Shown in pieces: positions 53,351-61,321 of a stretch of 64,000 nucleotides of DNA. Origin of the DNA: Lentisphaerota bacterium. Its GTDB lineage: Bacteria > Verrucomicrobiota > Lentisphaeria > Victivallales > Victivallaceae. How positions within the stretch are numbered: position 1 is the stretch's first letter; the number at the start of each line of letters is the position of its first letter. Position numbers and translations under genes: made by a program. The stretch is taken from positions 1-64,000 of the forward strand of contig JAAEMX010000393.1 in NCBI GenBank assembly GCA_024225035.1. The letters are read 5' to 3'. A model generated the notes under the pieces. It worked only from the letters and a program-made list of their open reading frames with translations. It was not told where the DNA came from and made no database searches.

Positions 53351-55405
53351 ATGAAGACAGAAAACACAATTTTCGTCAACGGCCGGGAGGTTGCATTCGG
53401 CGATGAGCGCAACCTGCTGGAGGTGATCCGCAATGCCGGAATTGAAATCCCGACATTCTGCTATCACTCTGAGTTAAGTATTTACGGCGCCTGCCGCCTG
53501 TGTATAGTCGATGTCGACGGACGTGGCATTATGGCTTCCTGCTCAACCAAGCCGGAACCCGGTATGGTTGTTAAAACAGATACTAAAGATATTCGCGAAA
53601 TGCGTAAAATTAACGTGGAACTGCTTCTCGCCAACCACAAACGTGAGTGCCCATCCTGTACTCGCAGCGCCACCTGTACATTACAAGATCTGGCCCGTCG
53701 TCTCGGCGTTGAGGAAATCCGCTATAAACAGCTTGAAACTGAAGAAGAAATCGATAAATCTTCTCCTTCTCTCGAGCGTGATCCTAATAAATGTGTCCTC
53801 TGCGGTGACTGTGTCCGTGTCTGCGAAGAAGTTCAAGGCATCGGAGCAATCGGCTTTGTTAACCGTGGCGCTAACGCTAAAGTTGCCCCGGCTTTCGATC
53901 AGAACCTGAATGAAGTCGAATGTGTTAACTGTGGTCAGTGTGCCGCGGTTTGTCCGACAGGCGCAATTGTACCGCGTCAGACTCGTGACGAAGTCTGGGC
54001 TGACATTTACAACCCGAACAAAAAGGTTGTCGTTCAGATCGCCCCGGCAGTACGTGTTGCCCTCGGCGAGTACTTCGGTTTTGAGCCGGGCGTAAATATT
54101 GCTGGGAAACTGGTCAATGCTCTTAAGATGATGGGCTTTAATCAAGTATACGATACATGTTTTGCCGCTGATATGACTATTTTTGAAGAAGCGACTGAGT
54201 TTATCCATCGTTTCACTAAAGGCGAAAACCTGCCGCTGTTCACCAGCTGCTGCCCAGCTTGGGTCAAGTACGCCGAAATCTACTACCCTGAAATGCTGGC
54301 CAATGTTTCAAGCTGCCGCTCTCCGCAGCAGATGTTCGGTTCAGTTGCCAAGAAAGTTCTGCCGGAACAGCTTGATGTGGACAAACGCGATCTCGTGGTT
54401 GTTTCGATCATGCCCTGTACCGCTAAAAAATACGAGGCTCAGCTTGAGAAATTCAAAGAAGAGGGCATGCCTGAAGTCGATCACGTTCTGACCACTGTTG
54501 AAATCGGTCGCATGATCAATTCTATGGGAATCAACTTTGCTGACCTCGAACCGGAAGCATTTGATATGCCAATGGGCTTCAGCACAGGAGCTGGCGTTAT
54601 CTTCGGCACAACCGGCGGTGTTATGGAAGCTGCCCTGCGTTACGCAGTTGAAAAGATTGAAGACCGCAGACTTGACAAGGTTGATTTCAAAGCTGTCCGC
54701 GGACTGGAAGCCGTCAAAGACGCCACTCTGGAAGTAGCCGGGCAGGAAGTAAAAGTAGCTATTGTTCACGGTCTCCAGAAGGCTAAAGAGCTGGTTGAAA
54801 AGATTAAATCAGGCGAAGTAAAATACGACTTCATCGAAGTTATGGCCTGCCCCGGCGGCTGTATCTCCGGTGCCGGTCAGCCGATCGCTCACAGCGAACT
54901 CGTGCGCCGCATGCGTGCCAAAGGTATTTACAACGCTGACAAACAACAGCAACTGCAGAAGTCTCAGGACAACTACATGGTTGCCAAGTGCTACGACCAG
55001 CACCTCGGCGGTGAGCCTGGTTCGCACGAAGCACACCATACGCTGCATACCAAATACGTCAATCGCAGTCAGCTGTTTGACGCCAAGATTCCGGTAGTGC
55101 GCGGAACTGAAGACAACCGTCTGCCTATTATCGTGACAATCTGCGCAAAACAGCAGGATTGCCCCGGACAAAAGCTTCTCGCTCTGATAGTCGACTACGT
55201 CAAGAAAAACGGATACGGCGAAAAAGTTGACATTGACGCGGCATTCAGCTCACGTCCTGAAGCTGACGGTACCATCTGTGTAACGGTTGGCAATCAGGTT
55301 GTTGACCGCTGTAACTTCATCAACGCGGTTAATACTGAAGAACAGTTACAGAACCACGTTGAATTTGAAAATATCAAAAAGGCTATAGACGCCGTCCTGA
55401 AATAA
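53351..55405 (+). CDS. hydA: [FeFe]-hydrogenase catalytic subunit
   Basis: 684 aa. It has an N-terminal [2Fe-2S] (Cys37, 48, 51, 64), a His-Cys3 cluster (HKRECPSCTRSATC), two [4Fe-4S] sites (about 148-158 and 191-201) and the H-cluster domain. The H-cluster domain carries TSCCPAWVKY (298-307), IMPCTAKKYE and EVMACPGGCISGAGQP (about 495-510), all intact. About 120 residues follow, including a domain with TICAKQQDCPGQKL and GNQVVDRCNF resembling a small extra redox module. GGAG before the ATG. It is the H2-producing partner of HydB and HydC, with Rex and the sensory hydrogenase in the same operon. A terminator follows. Confidence 0.96.
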   Translation: MKTENTIFVNGREVAFGDERNLLEVIRNAGIEIPTFCYHSELSIYGACRLCIVDVDGRGIMASCSTKPEPGMVVKTDTKDIREMRKINVELLLANHKRECPSCTRSATCTLQDLARRLGVEEIRYKQLETEEEIDKSSPSLERDPNKCVLCGDCVRVCEEVQGIGAIGFVNRGANAKVAPAFDQNLNEVECVNCGQCAAVCPTGAIVPRQTRDEVWADIYNPNKKVVVQIAPAVRVALGEYFGFEPGVNIAGKLVNALKMMGFNQVYDTCFAADMTIFEEATEFIHRFTKGENLPLFTSCCPAWVKYAEIYYPEMLANVSSCRSPQQMFGSVAKKVLPEQLDVDKRDLVVVSIMPCTAKKYEAQLEKFKEEGMPEVDHVLTTVEIGRMINSMGINFADLEPEAFDMPMGFSTGAGVIFGTTGGVMEAALRYAVEKIEDRRLDKVDFKAVRGLEAVKDATLEVAGQEVKVAIVHGLQKAKELVEKIKSGEVKYDFIEVMACPGGCISGAGQPIAHSELVRRMRAKGIYNADKQQQLQKSQDNYMVAKCYDQHLGGEPGSHEAHHTLHTKYVNRSQLFDAKIPVVRGTEDNRLPIIVTICAKQQDCPGQKLLALIVDYVKKNGYGEKVDIDAAFSSRPEADGTICVTVGNQVVDRCNFINAVNTEEQLQNHVEFENIKKAIDAVLK

Positions 55406-55412
55406 GTCGAAA

Positions 55413-55432
55413 GGGCCCCCAAACGGGGGCCC
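55413..55432 (+). terminator. terminator of the rex-hydA operon
   Basis: GGGCCCCC and GGGGGCCC form a perfect 8-bp stem around AAAC, 7 nt after the hydA stop. The following sequence (AGTCCCTCTTTTG) has a weak T-run. Confidence 0.8.
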
Positions 55433-55449
55433 AGTCCCTCTTTTGCCGA

Positions 55450-55660
55450 GCAGCGATTATATAATCGCTGCCGCAAAGAGGAATCCATTTGGTGGTATAA
55501 AAGATTTGATGATTGAGAGATATTCTATTTAATTATCGGGGCGTAATGCCCCGGTAAGTTCTTTAAAAAGTTTAGCCTGTGATCTGGAAAAACAGGCTTT
55601 TATAAGTTTACCCATATACCCTACTCCCCTATCCGCCGGGCTGTCATCCGACGGCCCGGC
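55450..55660. other. cluster of four further strong hairpins, possible structured RNA or multiple terminators
   Basis: In about 210 bp there are a perfect 22-bp palindrome with arms GCAGCGATTAT (55450-55471), CGGGGC/GCCCCG with a 5-nt loop (55537-55553), AGCCTGT/ACAGGCT followed by TTTATA (55574-55598) and GCCGGGC/GCCCGGC with an inner GTC/GAC (55635-55660). No ORF fits. The third resembles a plus-strand terminator, the others do not. The region is much richer in GC stems than other intergenic DNA here. Confidence 0.5.
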
Positions 55661-55710
55661 TCTTCCTTTAACAAATTGGAATATTTAATAGAAATTGTCA
55701 TCATTTAATT

Positions 55711-56166
55711 TTATTTATTTCCTGCTTGTGGCGTTTCTTTTTCCGGGATGGCGCGGTATGAAAACATGAAGCAGTCCAATTCTACGTACTTAGTTGTTAC
55801 CCCGAAAATATTTCTTCTCGCCATGAGGTTCCAGACTGGTCTACATTCCATCCTGTAAAGAGTAGATTTTTTAGGACAACTTTTAATTATAACCCCAACT
55901 TTGCCCTCAACTTTTCCATCGTAGCTGGCATAATATTTATCTGAATTATGAACGACTGTCTGTGCTACAGAAATATGTTCCGGGGATATAAGCTCATAAG
56001 CTGATTTATTCCACGGTTCGTAATAAGCGCCGTCTCCTACCAGAATCTTTTTACCTCGGATTTTGGCAATAACTCTGTTTTCTCCTGAAAAAAACAGCAA
56101 TACTAATAACGCTGATACAAAAATTAATATAAGAATTATGATAGTGAAAGGTTTCAGCTTACGCAT
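55711..56166 (-). CDS. hypothetical protein with one N-terminal membrane anchor
   Basis: The start at 56166 (MRKLKPF) is set by GGAGGAAG upstream; 151 aa. Residues 7-28 are a hydrophobic anchor or uncleaved signal (FTIIILILIFVSALLVLLFF). The rest, facing outward, has beta-strand character (VIAKIRGKKILVGDG, GKVGVIIKSCPKKS) and four cysteines. No family recognised. It lies alone and convergent with the hydrogenase operon, with the hairpin cluster between them. Confidence 0.6.
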   Translation of the reverse strand: MRKLKPFTIIILILIFVSALLVLLFFSGENRVIAKIRGKKILVGDGAYYEPWNKSAYELISPEHISVAQTVVHNSDKYYASYDGKVEGKVGVIIKSCPKKSTLYRMECRPVWNLMARRNIFGVTTKYVELDCFMFSYRAIPEKETPQAGNK

Positions 56167-56504
56167 AACTTCCTCCTTGTCAATAGGCCACAATCAACAA
56201 ATACTCTACTAATTTAATTATAAACAGTTAAGCATTTGAATGCAAGTTAACGACTATTTTACTGCCTTTTCAAGCTAGGAAAGGCGCTGCCAAAGTTCAG
56301 CATATTTATTGCAGCATACGTTAGTAATTGTAAGCAAATGGATTCGAAAATATTTTTTATTGAAAATAGAATTCAGGCCAGCAAAACCAATCATAAACTG
56401 TTAAAGTTTAGTTAAAAATAGAATTCAAACTGGAAACACACTGCAAAATATTCTATATTTGATATAATAGAGTAATATTACCTGTTTAATCAAAAGAGTA
56501 CCGC
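56167..56504. other. intergenic region upstream of the methyltransferase gene
   Basis: About 340 bp, AT-rich. A 12-mer AAATAGAATTCA recurs about 50 bp apart (near 56364 and 56416). TATAAT at 56463-56468 may be the -10 box for the gene at 56505. No ORF is supported. Confidence 0.45.
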
Positions 56505-57155
56505 ATGAACGCTATTGAAGAGATGGTGAGCAAGGCACAGGAAATGTACCTTAAAAGAATCCGTGAAAAAAAAGAAAAGTATCGCATACAATACCTAAAC
56601 TACAGCTTAATCGCTTATCCAAACGTTTACCCTCCATACATTGATAATGAGCTTGTCATTAAAAATGTAAAAATCTCAGAAAACGATGTTGTGCTTGACC
56701 TTTGCGCCGGAGTTGGACTCCTGACTGTATTTGCGGCTCAAACTGCAAAAAGAGTAGTTGCTACAGATATTAATCCAGCCGCAATTGAAAGCATCAAAGA
56801 AAATGCACTGCTGTGTAATGTTCAAGATAAAGTCACTGCCGTTTGCTGCTGCGACTACCCTGACCCACCTGAACAATATGATAAGATCCTTTTAATACCG
56901 CCATTGTCCGACAAAAAAGCTGAAGACATACTGGAAAAATCACTTTTTGATGAAGGGCACAAAGCAGTTATTGATATAATTGCAGGTGCTGTAGGTCACT
57001 TAAAACCAAATGGTGAGCTATACATTCGCTGGTCAGATATTGGAGATATGAGCTTTATATACAATCTATTGCAAAAATATGGATTTAAATATCAATCTTT
57101 AGCAAAAACCAATGACGCACTCAGTACATTTGTTCTGTTTAAAGCAACTTTATAA
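56505..57155 (+). CDS. SAM-dependent methyltransferase (small-domain type)
   Basis: 216 aa class I methyltransferase. Motif I is VVLDLCAGVGLLTVFAA (about 63-79), motif II ends in RVVATDINPAA (about 84-94), and the position of motif IV reads LLIPPL, where related N-methyltransferases have NPP. An N-terminal helix precedes the fold. The NPP-like loop resembles the methyltransferase small (MTS) group acting on RNA or protein, but the Asn is replaced by Ile, so the substrate is uncertain. Convergent with the MFS gene by 7 bp. Confidence 0.8.
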   Translation: MNAIEEMVSKAQEMYLKRIREKKEKYRIQYLNYSLIAYPNVYPPYIDNELVIKNVKISENDVVLDLCAGVGLLTVFAAQTAKRVVATDINPAAIESIKENALLCNVQDKVTAVCCCDYPDPPEQYDKILLIPPLSDKKAEDILEKSLFDEGHKAVIDIIAGAVGHLKPNGELYIRWSDIGDMSFIYNLLQKYGFKYQSLAKTNDALSTFVLFKATL

Positions 57156-57162
57156 TGTGCTC

Positions 57163-58530
57163 TTACAGTTTATTGTATGCCTTAGCAGCAGTATCGCCAT
57201 GAAGGATTTCAGCAGGAGTTTCAGGCTGTGTTTTTTTATAATCAACCGTTGAAAATCTTGATTTCCAGCATAATCCGCTTATTGCAGTTATCGCCGCACA
57301 TGCCAGAAAAACATAATACGGTGCCATCGTGTTGCCGGAAGCCTTGATAAAATAAGTAAAAAGAAACGGTGTCAAGCCTCCAATTATAGCCAATCCAAGG
57401 TTATAGCTTACTCCCATTCCAGTCGACCTGACATTTGCGGGAAAGAGCTCTATTATACTCACACCAAAAACTCCGTAAACCATTCCCACACTGGCAGCAA
57501 TTGCGGTGCAGAACAGCGGAACAGAACTGTAACCGTTATGAGCAAGCATATAGAAAAGGGCATAACCGCTTATCGCACTCAAAACACAACCAGTTATAAG
57601 CACTACTTTACGTCCTATCTTATCTGAAACGTAACTAAAAATTACAGAACAGACAGCAAGCACTAGAAAGCTGACTGTCGCTGCTAAGAAACTGTTTTGC
57701 GGCTTATAACCTAAAATAGCGTGCAGGAAAGATGGCAGGTAAAGAAATAAAGAAATAGTTGCCCCTGAGAGCATTGTAAGCCCAAAGCCTATAGCCAGGT
57801 GGGCAGGTTTTTCACGGATAATAGTAAGCAGCGGATGTTTTTCTATTTTATTTGCCTGCTTCATTTCTCTATAGGTAGAAGTTTCGTAGCTTTTCTTTCT
57901 CAGGAAAAAACTCAGAATACTGACAGCAGAGCCTATGATAAAAGGAATTCTCCAGCCCCAACTCAACATCTGAGCTGGACTCAAATGATTTTCTAGAGAA
58001 AAACCCAGTAAGCTGCCGGAAACATTACCTAGAGTTATAAACATAAAAACGATACCGATAGCTAAACCACGATATCTGCTGAATAAATGCTCTGCGGCAA
58101 AAACCGTAGAACAAGGAATTTCACCACCCATTGAAAGTCCCTGAAGAATTCTCATGGCAGTCAGCAGCAGAGGAGCTGCCATTCCAATACTGACCACCCC
58201 CGGCATTAAGCCAATGCCAAGTGTGGAAAGTCCCATGAAAAACACACAGGATGAAAACGCTATTCTACGTCCTAATATATCGCCAAGAGCACCAAAGATA
58301 ATACCGCCGATCGGCCTCACCAAGTATCCAAGCGCAAACACGCCAAAAGTGGATAGCAGCCCCGCAAAAGCACTTTGGGTAGGAAAAAAGACCTGCCTTA
58401 TATAAGGTGCAAACAAAGCATAAATAGTAAAATCAAAAAATTCTAGACTTCCGCCGATACAAGATAATATAATTACCTTGATTTCTTTCATTTTTATCAT
58501 GATAAATGCAAAATTCTCCAAATAATTCAT
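57163..58530 (-). CDS. MFS transporter, metabolite:H+ symporter type (paralogue 1)
   Basis: About 455 aa with twelve membrane helices. The start ILSCIGGSLEFFDFTIYALF, the loop LGDILGRRIAF and LRILQGLSMGGEIP are typical of the MHS/ProP-like subfamily for carboxylates or osmolytes. The next gene upstream (58700) is a close paralogue. The start is uncertain: ATGs occur at 58530, 58500 and 58491. The first is kept because its distance to a conserved upstream block (26 bp) matches that in the paralogue (25 bp). The C-terminus is extended by about 20 polar residues. Confidence 0.88.
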   Translation of the reverse strand: MNYLENFAFIMIKMKEIKVIILSCIGGSLEFFDFTIYALFAPYIRQVFFPTQSAFAGLLSTFGVFALGYLVRPIGGIIFGALGDILGRRIAFSSCVFFMGLSTLGIGLMPGVVSIGMAAPLLLTAMRILQGLSMGGEIPCSTVFAAEHLFSRYRGLAIGIVFMFITLGNVSGSLLGFSLENHLSPAQMLSWGWRIPFIIGSAVSILSFFLRKKSYETSTYREMKQANKIEKHPLLTIIREKPAHLAIGFGLTMLSGATISLFLYLPSFLHAILGYKPQNSFLAATVSFLVLAVCSVIFSYVSDKIGRKVVLITGCVLSAISGYALFYMLAHNGYSSVPLFCTAIAASVGMVYGVFGVSIIELFPANVRSTGMGVSYNLGLAIIGGLTPFLFTYFIKASGNTMAPYYVFLACAAITAISGLCWKSRFSTVDYKKTQPETPAEILHGDTAAKAYNKL

Positions 58531-58699
58531 CTCGTATCTAAGAAACTACTCAACTCTTAGACACACACAAATTGTGAAATGCTCCCTAAATCCTCCATAA
58601 AAACGAATAATCTAACATTATTTAAACATTTTTTTGTTCAACCAGAAGCCTTTTACTTATAGAAACAAATACAAAAATGTATTTTTTTCGCATTATGCA

Positions 58700-59980
58700 T
58701 CAACGGTCAAGACATGAAAATCTTGATTTCCAGAAGATACCGCTGACACAAGTTATAACCGCACATACTCCAAAGATATAATAAGGAGCCATCAAGCTAC
58801 CCGTTATTTTTATGAAATACGTAAATAAAAATGGAGATAATCCTCCAATCAATGCAAGTCCCATATTGAAGCTCAACCCCATCCCGGAAGCTCTGACATT
58901 AGCGGGAAACAGCTCGGTGATACTTATTCCATAAACTCCATTTACAATACCGACTGTGGCTGCTATCCAAATCGCAAATTCTAAAGCGTGCCCACCACCC
59001 GTATGAGTGACCATATAAAAAGCAGCATAACCACATATTGCACTCAACACAGCCCCGGTAATTATGACCAACTTTCTGCCAATGCAGTCTGATATAAAAC
59101 CAAAAACCATTGAGCAGAATGCCAGCGTCAGAAAACCGCATGTTGTCACTAAATAACTACTGGCTGCTTTCTCTCCAAGTATAACTGTCAAATATGATGG
59201 CAAATAGAGGATGAATGAAACTGTCGCGGCAGAAAGTGCAGTCAAGCCAAAACCGACAAGAATAAGACCTGGTTTCTTGCGAATGAGCGTCAATAACGGA
59301 AATTTTTCTATCTTATCTGATTCTTTCATGTTGTTGTAAATAGATGTCTCATATACTTTTTTCCTGAGGAAATAGCTCAATATGCCAACAACAAAACCAA
59401 TAATAAAAGGTATCCTCCAGCCCCAGTTCAACATTTCAGGTTGTTTAATCAGTTTTTCTAAAACGTAACCCAGTGCGCTACCCCAAAAGTTACCAAGGGT
59501 TATGAACATAAAAATAATTCCGATTGCCAAACCTCGACGCTTTTTAAAAAGATGCTCGGCTGTAAAAATACATGAGCCCGGAATTTCTCCACCAACAGAA
59601 ATCCCCTGAATAATCCTCAACAATGTAAGTACTATTGGTGCCGCAACTCCAATGTTATTATAACCCGGCAAAAGCCCAATGAACAAAGTTGAAACAGCCA
59701 TTATAAATATGCAGGATGAAAAAGCTATACAACGTCCGTAGCAATCCCCCAGATAACCAAATATTATTCCGCCAAGCGGCCTTGCCAGATAACCGAGAGC
59801 AAAAACACCAAATGTTGAAAGTAGACCAGTTATAGCATCCTGAGCCGGGAAGAAAACCTGCCTTATATATGGTGCAAATAGCGCGTATATGGTAAAATCG
59901 AAAAATTCAAGACTTCCACCAATACTCGACAGAATGACAGTGCGAGTTTCTTTTCTCATAAGCAATAATCCCAAAAACAT
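58700..59980 (-). CDS. MFS transporter, metabolite:H+ symporter type (paralogue 2)
   Basis: 426 aa, twelve membrane helices, strongly similar throughout to the gene at 57163 (shared GGSLEFFDFTIYALFAPYI, GGIIFG and the LFPANVR segments). A tandem duplication is evident. ATGs at 59980 and 59959 are both possible. A block of conserved DNA lies upstream of both copies, so they probably respond to the same regulator. Each has its own promoter region. The substrate may be the same or related organic acids. Confidence 0.88.
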   Translation of the reverse strand: MFLGLLLMRKETRTVILSSIGGSLEFFDFTIYALFAPYIRQVFFPAQDAITGLLSTFGVFALGYLARPLGGIIFGYLGDCYGRCIAFSSCIFIMAVSTLFIGLLPGYNNIGVAAPIVLTLLRIIQGISVGGEIPGSCIFTAEHLFKKRRGLAIGIIFMFITLGNFWGSALGYVLEKLIKQPEMLNWGWRIPFIIGFVVGILSYFLRKKVYETSIYNNMKESDKIEKFPLLTLIRKKPGLILVGFGLTALSAATVSFILYLPSYLTVILGEKAASSYLVTTCGFLTLAFCSMVFGFISDCIGRKLVIITGAVLSAICGYAAFYMVTHTGGGHALEFAIWIAATVGIVNGVYGISITELFPANVRASGMGLSFNMGLALIGGLSPFLFTYFIKITGSLMAPYYIFGVCAVITCVSGIFWKSRFSCLDR

Positions 59981-60123
59981 TCATAACTCTAAAATCTCTT
60001 GGAGCTTAGACACACTGTTTCCGGATTATGCTCCGATAAATATTAAATTTAACATTAATCAAACATTTAAATGAATTGAGTAAACTATTAGCCCTAAAAA
60101 TAGAGGAAAGGAAATAACAGGGG

Positions 60124-60312
60124 CTAATCCGTGTCTTTCAATTTGATAGCCTTTTTAACTTTCTTCTCGCAAAAGTATCCTGTAGCAAATATACCTGCGC
60201 TGCTAAAAATAAATACGTAAAGAGAAATTATTACCAAATCAGAAGGCTCTATAGAACCTATTATGTTAACGGCAATAAAAGAGGCCCAAGTTATGATTAT
60301 TAGAGTCCACAA
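60124..60312 (-). CDS. small two-helix membrane protein (62 aa), tentative
   Basis: Two hydrophobic helices (TLIIITWASFIAVNIIG and LVIISLYVFIFSSAGIFATG) and a basic C-terminal tail (CEKKVKKAIKLK). It would start with TTG without a clear Shine-Dalgarno, which lowers confidence. It lies 120 bp downstream of, and co-directional with, the next gene (60433-61026), also a membrane protein, so it could be co-transcribed. Confidence 0.4.
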   Translation of the reverse strand: MWTLIIITWASFIAVNIIGSIEPSDLVIISLYVFIFSSAGIFATGYFCEKKVKKAIKLKDTD

Positions 60313-60432
60313 GAAGATATTATAAGATTTTTTTCAGTATGTCAGGCAAAGATAATGCTTCTTACTATTCCATACAAATAAAGCACGAATGTAAGATAAA
60401 GGAGCCCCCCAATATTTTCATATATCTAGCTA

Positions 60433-61026
60433 CTATTTGGCGCTTTGTCTTTCTTTCCAATCATTCAGAACTGCCAACAGAAATTCTTTTTCCTGCGGGA
60501 CAAGCGTTTTTCCCACATAATGAGCTTCAGAATCATTTCCAAGGGCCAACATTACACTTGAAGGGCCTTTACATAGGGTAAAAATGTCTTTTGAGGTAAA
60601 AGAGGTTTCTTTTGACTTAAAAAATAAATAGGCGAGGAAATTAACTTGCACTTTGCTTATATTAGTTTCGATCATCAAACGGTCAACTGTCTTATTTCCT
60701 TCAAACCAAACAACACTGTCTGTAGAAAATCTTAGCTTCTCACAAACATATGTCCGAAATTGTCTAATCACACAATAAACTTCAAAAAGAGCAAAGAATG
60801 AAATGACTATGACCAGAAAAGTTGTTGTAAAGCTCGATCTTAGAGCAGAAGAGCCACTTAAAACAGTGCAAAGTGCAAATATCATTAACCCTAAACCTGC
60901 AGTGCACAGCACCCCGAAAACCGGCCTGGCTAATACTCCGCGAGGGTAATCCCAGCTTATGAAAAATCCATTCATATCTTCTTCAACTTTCATACCGGAA
61001 CCAGTTGGCGGTTTTGGCAACTCCAT
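60433..61026 (-). CDS. hypothetical membrane protein with PH-like C-terminal part
   Basis: The start at 61026 (MELPKPPTGSGM) is chosen for AAAGGG 6 nt upstream; 197 aa. After an N-terminal soluble segment (about 1-30) come two membrane helices (about 33-55 and 63-85). The C-terminal 110 residues are beta-rich (KLRFSTDSVVWFEG, IETNISKVQVNFLAY) and end in a helix (KEFLLAVLNDWKE). That order, two helices then a beta sandwich plus helix, is like bacterial PH-domain membrane proteins. Function unknown. Divergent from the prepilin pseudogene and its riboswitch-like leader. Confidence 0.55.
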   Translation of the reverse strand: MELPKPPTGSGMKVEEDMNGFFISWDYPRGVLARPVFGVLCTAGLGLMIFALCTVLSGSSALRSSFTTTFLVIVISFFALFEVYCVIRQFRTYVCEKLRFSTDSVVWFEGNKTVDRLMIETNISKVQVNFLAYLFFKSKETSFTSKDIFTLCKGPSSVMLALGNDSEAHYVGKTLVPQEKEFLLAVLNDWKERQSAK

Positions 61027-61202
61027 AATAAACCCTTTTATAAATTCAATTTTTGGCACTAAAAGCCTGATAAAATAGTACCTGATACCTACAATTTCAA
61101 TCCTGTTAGTTTCACAGTTCGTTTTATATTAAACAAATAAATATTATTTTGTTTAATAATATATTGATTTTTTTTAAACCCCATGTAAAATCTTATCTTA
61201 AT

Positions 61203-61291
61203 TCAGGTCTTGCGCAATGAATTCCTGTTAGATTCAGGAGCTGTCGCGCAACTGTAACCAGCTTTTTTGCTGTAGCCAGATCTTGCCCTGA
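61203..61291 (+). promoter_or_regulatory. cobalamin-riboswitch-like RNA, compact form
   Basis: A 5' TCAGG (61203-61207) can pair with CCTGA (61287-61291) as P1. Inside are the CCTG/CAGG hairpin (61224-61238), the block GCTGTCGCGCAACTGTAA (61240-61257), which matches the B12 core GCxGxCCCCGCxACTGTAA, a short CAGC/GCTG stem and AGCCAGATCTTGCC (61274-61287), which matches the B12 box. The large peripheral arms of AdoCbl switches are missing, so it looks like a small variant class. The prepilin ATG follows 30 nt later. The match is direct; ligand binding is inferred. Confidence 0.7.
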
Positions 61292-61321
61292 CCGGTGAAG
61301 TCAACGTGAAAAGTTTGAGCA

